Notes: generated from the letters alone by a model not told the origin. 64,000 bases of DNA from Hungatella_A sp034142505 (GCA_034142505.1 JAWZDV010000069.1:62001-126000); one strand, 5' to 3'. Counted from the first letter of the stretch, positions 50,935 through 59,242 are shown. Numbers and translations are program-made.

Positions 50935-51717
50935 TCAAAGATTATTTATCCTGTCTCTAACTTTTTTCATCAATTTAAACCAGATACGGCTGCAATACTG
51001 TTCATTATGTATTAGCAACTCATACATATCTATTTTACCTACGGATTGAATGAATCCAAAGGCGCCCAGGGACAGACCGATGAAAATGAAGATATGGTAT
51101 ACGGCAGAGCCGATATAGCCTTTTGCGTCGATAGCAATAAATGTGATACAGACTGCCAGTAATAAGGCGCTCACGGTTGCTGCAACTTGATAACGCTTCT
51201 TAATCTGCATATATTGAGCGGACAGTTCCTGATAAAATACATGATCCAGAATCAAGGGTTCCTGCTTCAGAATTTTATGCGTGTCGTTTTCTTTAAAGGC
51301 ACCGACAATCCAGATACAGATACCTGCCAAAAGAAATACGGCAATGCCTGGTGTTTTTAGGGGATCTCCGTCTGGCAACATGTTGTAAGGAATACCGCCA
51401 AGCAGCCAGGCTGCGGTTCCAAGGCCAAAATATCTATTAACCATGCTTTCGCTGGAAAGATAGCTGACCGCCATCTCTCTTGTGACATAAATATTGCCGC
51501 TGTTTTGATTTTCTATTCCAGTGGTTTCTTTTAAAAGAAAGTCTACAGGAACCTGAAAAATATCTGACAGCTTTAATAACTTTTCTGTTTCAGGATATCC
51601 ATGGTTGTTTTCCCATTTACTGATTGCCTGACGGGTTGTATTTAGCTGCTCGGCAAGGGCTTCCTGTGACAATCCCTTTTCTTTTCTGAGGTTGAAAAGC
51701 TTCTCTCCAAAATTCAT
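50935..51717 (-). CDS. XRE regulator fused to a membrane domain
   Basis: This 260-residue protein has an N-terminal XRE helix-turn-helix (KLFNLRKEKGLSQEALAEQL, NTTRQAISKWENNHGYPE). Its C-terminal half has about four hydrophobic segments (105-125, 130-150, 190-210 and 215-240). Such HTH-membrane fusions are common in clostridia and presumably report an envelope signal to the promoter. AGGAGG precedes the ATG. No partner gene is adjacent. Confidence 0.8.
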   Translation of the reverse strand: MNFGEKLFNLRKEKGLSQEALAEQLNTTRQAISKWENNHGYPETEKLLKLSDIFQVPVDFLLKETTGIENQNSGNIYVTREMAVSYLSSESMVNRYFGLGTAAWLLGGIPYNMLPDGDPLKTPGIAVFLLAGICIWIVGAFKENDTHKILKQEPLILDHVFYQELSAQYMQIKKRYQVAATVSALLLAVCITFIAIDAKGYIGSAVYHIFIFIGLSLGAFGFIQSVGKIDMYELLIHNEQYCSRIWFKLMKKVRDRINNL

Positions 51718-51825
51718 GTAGATTCCTCCTGATTTTGATGTTTTTATAATACCAGAACAAGCGGAATCCTTCTATCTTTTGCTGGATACACTTTGTCAAC
51801 TTTTGGTTGCAGTCCTGAAAGATAC

Positions 51826-53085
51826 TTATTCTTCAGGTAAAGGCGGTTGATTATCCTTCACCATCACACGGATCTGCTCCACCCGTTTTTCCGCCATTTT
51901 TAAAACAGTAACATTCAAATTCTGGTATTCAAACGAGTCCCCTTCCTTTGGAATCCGTCCGGCCAGTTCCATCACCCAGCCGCTGGCAGTGAGAAAATTA
52001 AAGTCCTGGTCTTTCTGCAATAATTCAAAAAGCCGGTCAATATTGGCGCTTCCCAGGACCAGGTATTCCTGATCGGATATCTTTTCTATTTCCTGCACCA
52101 CTGTATCATGCTCGTCCCAGATATCGCCCACCAACTCCTCAAGAATATCCTCCAGCGTGACAATTCCCACGGTTCCACCGAATTCATCCAGTATGACGGC
52201 AATGTGCATTTTATCCCGCTGAAGCTCCTTTAAAAGCTGACCTATTTTCTTTGTTTGGGCGATGAACATGGCGGGCTTTATCATTTCCCGTATATCCCGG
52301 TCAGTGCGGATAATGTAGTTATGGAAATCCTTTTGATAGAGGATTCCGATGATATGGTCGATATTATCTTCATACACTGGCAGCCTGGAGAAGCCGGTCC
52401 GGGCAAACAGCTCTGCAATTTCCTCTTTGTCAGCATCCATTGGGATTCCTATAATATCAATTCTTGGGGTGAATATATCGCCTGCCTCCAGCTCCGTGAA
52501 TTCAATGGCGCTGCGGATCAGGGTTCCTTCCTGCTTGTTGATCCCCCCGCCCTGCTCGGCCTCGTCTACAATGGTAAGCAGCTCTTCTTCCGTAATTCCC
52601 CGTTCATCGGAAGAACGGAAAACGGCGGACAACAGCTTTTTCCATTGCCGAAACAGGAAGTTGGCGGGGGCAAGTATTTTAATAAAGACATTGAGGAGGG
52701 GGGCGGATAGCATGGCGAGGCGCTCCGGCGATTCCTTGGCAATACTTTTTGGAGATACCTCCCCGAATATCAGGACTACAATAGTAGTTACCACGGTGGA
52801 GACGCTGGCTCCGGCCTCGTCACCCAAAAAGCGCACGAAGATGAGCGTGGACAGGGAGGCGCAGGCAATATTCACAATATTGTTGCCAATCAGAATTGTG
52901 GAGAGCATACCGTCGTAGTCCTCCGACAGCTTCAGGACAAGAGCGGCCCGTTTGTTCCCCTTTTCCGCCATGTTCTTTACCCGGATACGGTTAAGAGAAG
53001 AAAATGCCGTCTCCGTGGCGGAAAAATAGGCTGACATAATGATGCAGAAAACAATAATAATGAGGGATATGGTGTCACTTTCCAT
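51826..53085 (-). CDS. CNNM/CorC-type hemolysin family protein (DUF21-CBS-CorC)
   Basis: This 419-residue protein has a DUF21/CNNM membrane domain (about 1-185; SAYFSATETAFSSLNRIRVK is the family start, ending at GNNIVNIACAS). Two CBS repeats follow (about 200-320; FTPRIDIIGIPMDA) and a CorC_HlyC domain (about 335-410). CNNM/CorB/MpfA proteins export Mg2+, and Na+ coupling has been proposed for some. The gene lies back to back with leader copy 4 but on the other strand, so it is not under that leader. Confidence 0.88.
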   Translation of the reverse strand: MESDTISLIIIVFCIIMSAYFSATETAFSSLNRIRVKNMAEKGNKRAALVLKLSEDYDGMLSTILIGNNIVNIACASLSTLIFVRFLGDEAGASVSTVVTTIVVLIFGEVSPKSIAKESPERLAMLSAPLLNVFIKILAPANFLFRQWKKLLSAVFRSSDERGITEEELLTIVDEAEQGGGINKQEGTLIRSAIEFTELEAGDIFTPRIDIIGIPMDADKEEIAELFARTGFSRLPVYEDNIDHIIGILYQKDFHNYIIRTDRDIREMIKPAMFIAQTKKIGQLLKELQRDKMHIAVILDEFGGTVGIVTLEDILEELVGDIWDEHDTVVQEIEKISDQEYLVLGSANIDRLFELLQKDQDFNFLTASGWVMELAGRIPKEGDSFEYQNLNVTVLKMAEKRVEQIRVMVKDNQPPLPEE

Positions 53086-53404
53086 TAAGGTGATTCCTTT
53101 CTGTGATGTTTTTTCTTTCTTTTTACACGAAAACAGGCATGACTTCCCGCAACGGGCGCAGTCATGCCTATCTATGTATGGAAAAACAAGTTGTCGTTAT
53201 ATGGGGCAGCGTCTTCTGGCGCGTTGTCCGGCATGTAATGTATTCCCTCCTCCAGTTTAATGATATGGCAAAATTATACCAGAACAGAGAGCCGGAATCA
53301 ATAAAAATCTGTTATTTCGTACCGTTCCAGAAATCACCATATCTTTTTGAAAAAGCCAGGGCCTGACAAAATATAAAAATAGTGTTAAATGTATCCACAT
53401 CCTG

Positions 53405-53585
53405 TTGACAGCAGATGCCCCTCCCCATATAATACCTTCATAACCTTGAAATGGATTGATACGAAAGGAAATTACGGAACGTATGGACGACGCCGATAGC
53501 GACGCTGCCCCAGAATATAAGAATAAGAATCAGAATAAAAAAGGCATAACCTGCGCTTATGAAAGGGCGCAGGCTATGTCTTTTT
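53405..53585 (+). promoter_or_regulatory. Leader copy 4 upstream of uppP (candidate Na+ riboswitch)
   Basis: The promoter is TTGACA (53405-53410), 17 bp, TATAAT (53428-53433). The block at 53483-53510 is identical to copy 3 over 28 bases, and promoter spacer (AGATGCCC) and terminator arms also match, so the two leaders are recent duplicates. Read as protein, the block ATG opens a 49-codon frame that runs through the terminator and stops at 53630-53632, five bases before the uppP start. GAAAGGA lies 13 bases upstream. Confidence 0.7.
53543..53585 (+). terminator. Terminator of leader copy 4
   Basis: GGCATAACCTGCGC (53543-53556) pairs with GCGCAGGCTATGTC (53567-53580), then TTTTT. Confidence 0.88.
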
Positions 53586-53636
53586 GTATTCTGACTTATA
53601 TAAATAATGATTTAGAGAAGAAAGGTGGGTGAAACA

Positions 53637-54461
53637 TTGACAATTATAGAAGTTGTGGAAATATTAAAGGCGATTATCTTTGGCTTCATTCAGGGAGTGA
53701 CGGAATGGCTTCCGGTCAGCAGCACAGGGCACATGATTTTGCTGAATGAGTTTCTGCCGCTGCGCCAGTCGAATGAGTTTATGGAACTGTTTTTTGTGGT
53801 TATCCAGTTTGGATCTATTCTGGCAGTTCCGCTTTTGTATTGGAAACGGATGGTCCCCTGGGCTTTGAAGGGCGGTTTTCGTCTAAAGCCGGATATCCTT
53901 CTCCTATGGGGGAAGATTGTCGTTGCCTGTATTCCCGCGGGCGTAGCGGCGCTTTTATGGAACGATGAGATAAACAATCTGTTCTACCACCCTTATGTGG
54001 TGGTTATTATGCTCATTGTTGTGGGGATTCTGTTTCTGGTGGTGGAGGCGCGAAAAAGAGAACCTGTGGTTCATACCGCGGTGGAGCTAACCTGGAGGGC
54101 TGCCTTATGGATTGGTTTTTTCCAGATGATTGCCGCCGTACTTCCAGGGACGTCCCGGTCCGGCGCAACGATAATCGGAGCATTGATGATCGGGGTATCA
54201 CGTATTGCGGCGGCGGAATTTACCTTTATCATGGCAGTCCCTGTCATGGTGGGGGCAAGCTTATTTAAGATACTTCAATTTGGCTGGGAATTAACCTGGG
54301 TAGAGGCGGTTATCCTGCTGACCGGAATGATTGTGGCGTTTCTGGTATCTCTGCTGGTGATACAGGGACTAATGAATTTTATTAAGAAGCACAGCTTTAA
54401 AATTTTCGGGTGGTATCGGATTGGCTTAGGGATTGTTATGGCAATGTATCTACTTACTTAA
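53637..54461 (+). CDS. uppP: Undecaprenyl-diphosphatase UppP (BacA)
   Basis: This 274-residue protein is read from TTG 53637, 8 bases after AAAGGTGG; a GTG at 53625 is inside that site. It has the UppP signatures GVTEWLPVSSTGHMILLNEF and LPGTSRSGATIIGALMIGVSR, with the catalytic Glu/Ser/Arg set. It dephosphorylates undecaprenyl pyrophosphate to recycle the lipid carrier for cell-wall synthesis and gives bacitracin tolerance. It is followed 17 bases later by a DUF368 gene, whose family flips undecaprenyl phosphate back to the inner leaflet. Leader copy 4 controls the pair. Confidence 0.92.
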   Translation: MTIIEVVEILKAIIFGFIQGVTEWLPVSSTGHMILLNEFLPLRQSNEFMELFFVVIQFGSILAVPLLYWKRMVPWALKGGFRLKPDILLLWGKIVVACIPAGVAALLWNDEINNLFYHPYVVVIMLIVVGILFLVVEARKREPVVHTAVELTWRAALWIGFFQMIAAVLPGTSRSGATIIGALMIGVSRIAAAEFTFIMAVPVMVGASLFKILQFGWELTWVEAVILLTGMIVAFLVSLLVIQGLMNFIKKHSFKIFGWYRIGLGIVMAMYLLT

Positions 54462-54478
54462 ATCAGGAGGTATAAAAT

Positions 54479-55288
54479 TTGAAAGGTTCTGTTTTATCTG
54501 TCATGCTGAAAGGTCTCTGTGTTGGCAGCACCATGATGGTCCCCGGCGTCAGCGGAGGTTCGATGGCAATGCTGCTGGGGATTTATGACAGGCTGATATA
54601 CTCTGTTAATTCTATTCGCAGCGTCAAGAGTCTGCTGTTATTGGGGACATTTTCTGCTGGAGGTTTTATCGGTATCCTCCTGTTTTCCCAGCCGCTGCTC
54701 TCCCTGTTGGATCGCTATCCCATGCAGATGCTTTATTTTTTTATGGGGGCGGTGGGAGGAGGGATTCCATTGATGTTAAAGAAAGCGGAGGTCCGGCAGT
54801 TATCCATACCCGTTTTAGTCTGGCCGGCATTGGGGATGCTGCTCGTATGGACACTGTCCGTACTTCCGGAAGCTCCTGTCCAGACGGGATTGTCCATGGG
54901 GGTAAAGGAAACGGTATTTCTATTAATGACCGGTATTGCAGCTGCGGTGGCTTTGATATTGCCTGGAATCAGTGTTTCCTATCTGCTTCTTGTTTTTGGG
55001 GTTTATGACGGTATGATCCTGGCCCTGCACGGGTTTCATCTGCCTGTTTTAGTTCCATTCGGAGCCGGGGTGCTTTTGGGGATTTTTCTTTCTACAAGAA
55101 CTTTGGAACATGCAATGAAGAATTATCCACGGCCCACGTATTTAATTATTTTTGGATTTATACTGGCTTCCCTGGTGGAAATTTTCCCAGGGGTGCCAGA
55201 GGCCAATCAGATGCTTCTGTGCGGTACACTGGCTGGGGCGGGATTCTTTGCAGTCCGTTCACTTTCCGGGTTGGAGGAAACAACATAG
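54479..55288 (+). CDS. DUF368 (PopT-type) undecaprenyl-phosphate translocase candidate
   Basis: This 269-residue protein is read from TTG with AGGAGG ten bases upstream. It has about eight membrane helices. The DUF368 signature PGVSGGSMAMLLGIYDRLIYS and a second copy (LPGISVSYLLLVFGVYDGM) show the inverted-repeat design. DUF368 proteins were shown to recycle undecaprenyl phosphate, with alkaline or salt-dependent phenotypes in Vibrio cholerae as I recall. Being coupled to UppP makes the pair a complete lipid-carrier recycling unit. Confidence 0.88.
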   Translation: MKGSVLSVMLKGLCVGSTMMVPGVSGGSMAMLLGIYDRLIYSVNSIRSVKSLLLLGTFSAGGFIGILLFSQPLLSLLDRYPMQMLYFFMGAVGGGIPLMLKKAEVRQLSIPVLVWPALGMLLVWTLSVLPEAPVQTGLSMGVKETVFLLMTGIAAAVALILPGISVSYLLLVFGVYDGMILALHGFHLPVLVPFGAGVLLGIFLSTRTLEHAMKNYPRPTYLIIFGFILASLVEIFPGVPEANQMLLCGTLAGAGFFAVRSLSGLEETT

Positions 55289-55392
55289 GGGGAAGCTGGT
55301 GCCCAGAGGTTTTATGTCAAAACGCTGTATGGTAGGTTTTGAATAGATTAAGGAGAGTAGTACAGCTGAAAGGTGATAAGAAAGAATTTGAA

Positions 55393-55794
55393 ATGAACCG
55401 GATAACAGCTTCTTATTTTACAAAAATAGCTGCTTTCCTGGAGTTTTTTGTGGCTGCAATCCTCCTTGTTGCCATATTATCTGGAGCGATTCTTTTAGCA
55501 GTGAATTTAATGGGGGACTTGATACATAATCCGCAGGTGGTAGACTTAAATCAGGTTTTAGGGGATGCGCTGGCGCTGGTTGTGGGGATTGAGTTTATCA
55601 AAATGCTGGTAAAGCACGCTCCGGAGGCAGTAGTAGAGGTCCTGCTGTTTGCCATAGCCAGGGAGATGGTGGTAACACATGCTGGATCGGCTGAAACCCT
55701 TATGGGGGTAATTGCTGTGGGAATTATTTTCCTGATTCGCCATTACCATTGTCCTGCAAAAACTGCCGGGGCGGAAAGGGGTAAGGAAGTTTGA
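55393..55794 (+). CDS. PsiE-like / phosphate-starvation family membrane protein
   Basis: This protein has about 133 residues from the ATG at 55393; a TTG at 55339 is possible and the Shine-Dalgarno is not decisive. It has four hydrophobic segments and the motif IEFIKMLVKHAPEAVVEVLLFAIAREMVV, found in the PsiE-like family. PsiE is induced by phosphate starvation in E. coli, but its activity is unknown. It lies after DUF368 in the same direction. Confidence 0.65.
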   Translation: MNRITASYFTKIAAFLEFFVAAILLVAILSGAILLAVNLMGDLIHNPQVVDLNQVLGDALALVVGIEFIKMLVKHAPEAVVEVLLFAIAREMVVTHAGSAETLMGVIAVGIIFLIRHYHCPAKTAGAERGKEV

Positions 55795-55846
55795 TAAGAT
55801 TGCTATTACGGAATTATGAGTATTGGAATTGAGAGGAGGTGCCAGG

Positions 55847-56263
55847 ATGGGAAAGATTGTTATTATCACTCTTGATGAAGCGGAGGAGCATGTTTTAAAT
55901 AAGATATTGGACAGCATAGAAGCTGAAAAAATCCAGTTTGTAGATATATCACCAGCTCCGGTGCTGTCCCTATCAAACCTGTCACTTTATCCGCATGAAT
56001 GTAAGGTAGAGGTCAACGGTCAGGAATTGACATTAGGGCCTCGCCAATTTGCGCTTCTGTATCTCCTGGCTCGCAATGTGGGACGCATTTTTACGAAAGA
56101 ACAGATTTACTATCAGGTGTGGAATGAATCCACGGCTATTAATGTAGATGAAACAATCCGCTATCATGTCAGTGAAATCCGGAAGAAGCTGGAACAGATA
56201 TATGGCTATGACTGCATAGAGACGGTCTGGGGAATTGGATATCGGTTTAAGCACGATAAATAA
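55847..56263 (+). CDS. Winged-helix (OmpR-type) regulator without receiver domain
   Basis: This 138-residue protein is read from the ATG at 55847 (GGAGGTGCCAGG upstream). The last 95 residues form a Trans_reg_C winged helix (LTLGPRQFALLYLLARNVGRIFTKEQIYYQVWNE, split; TIRYHVSEIRKKLEQ; ETVWGIGYRF). Instead of a receiver there are about 40 N-terminal residues starting KIVIITLDEAEEHVL. It may be an orphan regulator of the uppP group or of the partition genes that follow. Confidence 0.8.
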   Translation: MGKIVIITLDEAEEHVLNKILDSIEAEKIQFVDISPAPVLSLSNLSLYPHECKVEVNGQELTLGPRQFALLYLLARNVGRIFTKEQIYYQVWNESTAINVDETIRYHVSEIRKKLEQIYGYDCIETVWGIGYRFKHDK

Positions 56264-56356
56264 TACGCAATACGCATAAAATTTCTGTGGTCTGTTGAAA
56301 AAGACGTAATTGGAACGTAAAGGATAAGTATAAAAATTAAAAAGGAGATGTATTCT

Positions 56357-57271
56357 ATGTTATTAGCAATCGACCACGGAAATAAACAGATCAAGACGAT
56401 TCACTGCCCGCCATTTGTGTCCGGGCTGCAGCAGAGTATTGAGAAGCCATTTGGAAAAAATATAATTCAATGTAATGGGACTTACTATACTCTTTCCAAC
56501 CAGCGAATTCCTTACCGGAAGGATAAAACGGAGGATGACCGGTTTTTTTATCTGACACTGTTCGGCGCTGCTAATGAAATTGAGGCTATGAAATGTTATT
56601 CAGAAGATGTGATACGCATTCAGCTTGCGGTAGGGCTTCCGCCAGCTCACTTCGGCGCTCAAAATAAGAGCTTCACCGGATATTTTATGAACCGGGACGT
56701 GATTAAGTTCCATTATCACGGTAAGCCACATTCGATATATATTGAAGATGTGGTCTGCTTCCCCCAGGCTTATGCGGCCGCTGTAACCATGATGGAATCT
56801 CTGATTGACAGCCCCAAGGCGTTGGTTTTGGATATTGGCGGGTTTACGGCGGATTATCTTTTAATGAAATACGGACAGGCGGATCTTTCCACATGTGATT
56901 CCCTGGAAAATGGCGTGATTTTGCTATACAATAAGATTCGCTCAAAAGTAAATGCTGAACTGGATTTGCTTCTCGATGAAAGTGATATCGACGCCATACT
57001 GAAGGGACAAACAGACGGATATACAGAGCAGGCGGTTCAACTCGTTGAATACCAGGCGCAGGAATTTATTAATGATCTGTTCAATACCCTGCGGGAGCGT
57101 ATGATTGATTTGCGGTCAGGCAGCGTTGTATTTGTTGGGGGAGGAGCGATTCTGCTTCGCAGACAAATAGAGGCGTCCGGCAAAATTGGCAGGCCCTTAT
57201 TTGTGGACGAGATTAATGCCAATGCCAAAGGATATGAATTTTTGTATCAGCTTGAAATGGCGGGCAGGTGA
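56357..57271 (+). CDS. ParM/actin-like partition ATPase
   Basis: This 304-residue protein is read from the ATG at 56357, which has AAAGGAG nine bases upstream; an ATG at 56348 is too close. Actin-fold motifs are LLAIDHGNKQIK (phosphate 1), ALVLDIGGFTADYLL (phosphate 2) and VVFVGGGAILLRRQI (adenosine). ParM-like filaments separate copies of plasmids and some conjugative elements. The small downstream gene (57277) is probably the DNA-binding partner. This marks the return to element-type genes. Confidence 0.85.
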   Translation: MLLAIDHGNKQIKTIHCPPFVSGLQQSIEKPFGKNIIQCNGTYYTLSNQRIPYRKDKTEDDRFFYLTLFGAANEIEAMKCYSEDVIRIQLAVGLPPAHFGAQNKSFTGYFMNRDVIKFHYHGKPHSIYIEDVVCFPQAYAAAVTMMESLIDSPKALVLDIGGFTADYLLMKYGQADLSTCDSLENGVILLYNKIRSKVNAELDLLLDESDIDAILKGQTDGYTEQAVQLVEYQAQEFINDLFNTLRERMIDLRSGSVVFVGGGAILLRRQIEASGKIGRPLFVDEINANAKGYEFLYQLEMAGR

Positions 57272-57276
57272 TTCCT

Positions 57277-57765
57277 ATGGCGGCTAAAAAGGACAGGGAG
57301 CGCTTTACGATTAAGTTTAATGAAAATGATCCTGCACACAGAAAGGTCATTGAGATCCTAGAGAGCCAGGGAGCGCACAGCAAGGCTCCCTTTATCGTCA
57401 ATGCAATCCTGCATTATATCCATTGTCCTGAAACCCCGGATATTCCTGTTTCATGGCTGATGGATAAAGGGGCGATTGAGGAGATGGTGAGGGGGATTTT
57501 GAAGGAGCAGGCGTCAGAAGCTTCAACGCCGCAATCTGTGCAAAAAACGCAGCCGACAGTTAAGGTTCACCCCGGGCCTGCAGCAGCAATACATACTGCG
57601 GCAGACATGCAGCCTGCGGTAAATACCGTGCAGACTCCAGAACAGGAAGAGACGCCGGCAGCGGTTTCCCGACAGGAGCAAACGGTTCCCCCAGTCTGCA
57701 AGGAGGAAGAAAACCATGCACGGGCTTTAATTATGAATACATTGTCGGCATTCCGGAATAACTGA
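57277..57765 (+). CDS. ParR-like partner of the actin-like ATPase
   Basis: This 162-residue protein is read from the ATG at 57277 with AGGTGA five bases upstream. Residues 5-55 (KKDRERFTIKFNENDPAHRKVIEILES, split, and KAPFIVNAILHYIHCP) fit a ribbon-helix-helix ParR-type domain. The rest is Gln/Pro-rich low complexity. The gene nearly overlaps the ATPase stop. I infer centromere binding; I see no clear iteron array, only short TACGCAATACGCA repeats near 56265. Confidence 0.6.
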   Translation: MAAKKDRERFTIKFNENDPAHRKVIEILESQGAHSKAPFIVNAILHYIHCPETPDIPVSWLMDKGAIEEMVRGILKEQASEASTPQSVQKTQPTVKVHPGPAAAIHTAADMQPAVNTVQTPEQEETPAAVSRQEQTVPPVCKEEENHARALIMNTLSAFRNN

Positions 57766-57806
57766 AAAGGAGACATGGGAGGTTTATTTCTCCTGTGTCT
57801 CCTTTT
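57765..57806. terminator. Bidirectional terminator between convergent genes
   Basis: AAAAGGAGACA (57765-57775) pairs with TGTCTCCTTTT (57796-57806), with an inner GGAG/CTCC. It separates the ParR-like gene and the convergent XRE gene. Confidence 0.8.
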
Positions 57807-58125
57807 CTTTAACAGCGGCTACAAAGCTTCCGATAATATCTTCCAAGTGTCTGTATTGATTCGGCGTCAGTTCAGATACCTTCGGGGAAAGGAGTGATTT
57901 ATCTTCCTCTGTGACCTTACCCAGCAGCAAATAATCCGTACTGATTCCAAGAGCGGCGGATATTTTAATAATTGTGTCGGGCCGCATGGCTTTCTGTCCC
58001 AATTCAGCGGTGGAAACGGTCTGCGGTGTGATGTTTGCTAACTCCGCCAGGTTTTCCTGCGTCATATGAAGCTGTTTTCGCCTATCATGAATCCGTTTAC
58101 CCATTTCTTTTAAAAGATCGTCCAT
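57784..58125 (-). CDS. XRE family regulator
   Basis: This 113-residue protein has an N-terminal HTH (MGKRIHDRRKQLHMTQENLAELANITPQTVSTAEL, split) and a C-terminal tail (SELTPNQYRHLEDIIGSFV). It is divergent from the SLOG-family gene. CTATGG/CCATAG repeats in between are its likely operators. Confidence 0.85.
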   Translation of the reverse strand: MDDLLKEMGKRIHDRRKQLHMTQENLAELANITPQTVSTAELGQKAMRPDTIIKISAALGISTDYLLLGKVTEEDKSLLSPKVSELTPNQYRHLEDIIGSFVAAVKEKETQEK

Positions 58126-58136
58126 TTATCGTGCCT

Positions 58137-58220
58137 CCATGCTATAGTTATAGTTTATCGTCTATGGCATGGTTAATTAAGCGTCTATGGTTGATTTTTA
58201 ACGTCCATAGCATGTATAAT
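58137..58220. promoter_or_regulatory. Divergent promoter with CCATAGCATG-type operators
   Basis: CCATGCTATAG (58137-58147), CTATGGCATGG (58162-58172), CTATGG (58185-58190) and CCATAGCATG (58205-58214) share one motif in both orientations. A plus-strand promoter TTGATT (58191-58196), 18 bp, TATAAT (58215-58220) lies across the last sites. This is the expected control region for the XRE protein. Confidence 0.6.
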
Positions 58221-58255
58221 AGTAATAATTTTAGAATTTATTAAGGAGGAATTGG

Positions 58256-58783
58256 ATGGAAAAACTCGCATGTACAGTGATAGGACATAAACCAACGCGA
58301 TTTAAGTTTAAATACAAAGAAAATTATTCTTTATGCAAAAGAATAAAAAATGCTATGGCAGAACAAGTTAAGATACTCCATGCAATAGGTGTACGCCGTT
58401 TTTATATAAGTGGTTCACTGGGAGTTGGCATATGGGCCGGTGAATTGATCCTACGCCTGAAGGAACGGCCTGGATATGGGGACATAGAGTTTTGCATTGT
58501 TTTTCCATATGAAGGCTATGATGCGAATTGGGATGAACGGAGCCGAAAACGCATGAACTTTCTGAAAAAGCACAGTGCGGAATGTATAACCATTAGAGGT
58601 GCAGACGGCAGAGAAGGATTTTTCCGGCAAAATTATTATATGGTTGATCAGGCGCAGCACATGGTAGCCATTTATGACGGAAATCATACGGTGAAATCAG
58701 TCACAGGACAGACCGTAAAGTATGCCATGCGAAAGGGGCTGAAAATCGTATACATTCACCCGGATACGGCGAAAATCCTCTGA
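58256..58783 (+). CDS. SLOG family (DUF1273-like) protein
   Basis: This 175-residue protein has the start ACTVIGHKPTRFKFKYKE and a Rossmann-like core (RRFYISGSLGVGIWAGELILRLKER, split; FCIVFPYEGYDANW; YYMVDQAQHMVAIYDGN). This is the DUF1273/YpsA SLOG pattern; SLOG domains bind nucleotides or related ligands. Members occur in plasmid and phage neighbourhoods. AAGGAGGA precedes the ATG. Confidence 0.75.
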   Translation: MEKLACTVIGHKPTRFKFKYKENYSLCKRIKNAMAEQVKILHAIGVRRFYISGSLGVGIWAGELILRLKERPGYGDIEFCIVFPYEGYDANWDERSRKRMNFLKKHSAECITIRGADGREGFFRQNYYMVDQAQHMVAIYDGNHTVKSVTGQTVKYAMRKGLKIVYIHPDTAKIL

Positions 58784-58796
58784 ATGATTCGGCCGG

Positions 58797-59105
58797 CTAC
58801 TTTTTTAACCCTTTAATAATGGCTTTCACATTCCCCAACTGCTCATGATCCAGGGCCTTTATATCGTCAAGCATTTCTTTATACTCTGTAGGATAGCTGT
58901 TATCACTGTCGAAAAATTCGGCTGGCGTAACGCCTAAGTATTCGCAGATATAGAAAAAGACCTGCATGGACGGAAAGCCGTTTCTGTTTTCCAGCGCGTT
59001 AATATACCCCGCGCTTTGTCCAATGGACAAGCTCATATCCCGCGCAGATACCCCTTTTTCAGAACGTAATTTTTCTAACCGTTGATAAAACAAGTTTTCA
59101 TACAT
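58797..59105 (-). CDS. XRE family regulator
   Basis: This 102-residue protein has an HTH near the N-terminus (RLEKLRSEKGVSARDMSLSIGQSAGYINALENRNGFPS, split) and an acidic C-terminal helix. It is the second small XRE gene in this segment, divergent from the secreted-protein gene at 59243. Confidence 0.85.
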   Translation of the reverse strand: MYENLFYQRLEKLRSEKGVSARDMSLSIGQSAGYINALENRNGFPSMQVFFYICEYLGVTPAEFFDSDNSYPTEYKEMLDDIKALDHEQLGNVKAIIKGLKK

Positions 59106-59242
59106 ACCAAATCACCTCTGTATATGATTTTACCCTATAGGTGACTGTAATATGTCTGGATAGGCTAGATACTCACCCCTTAATATCTGATTGTATTAGA
59201 TATAATGATAAAAATAACTTTTTTAACCAGATAGGAGATCTT

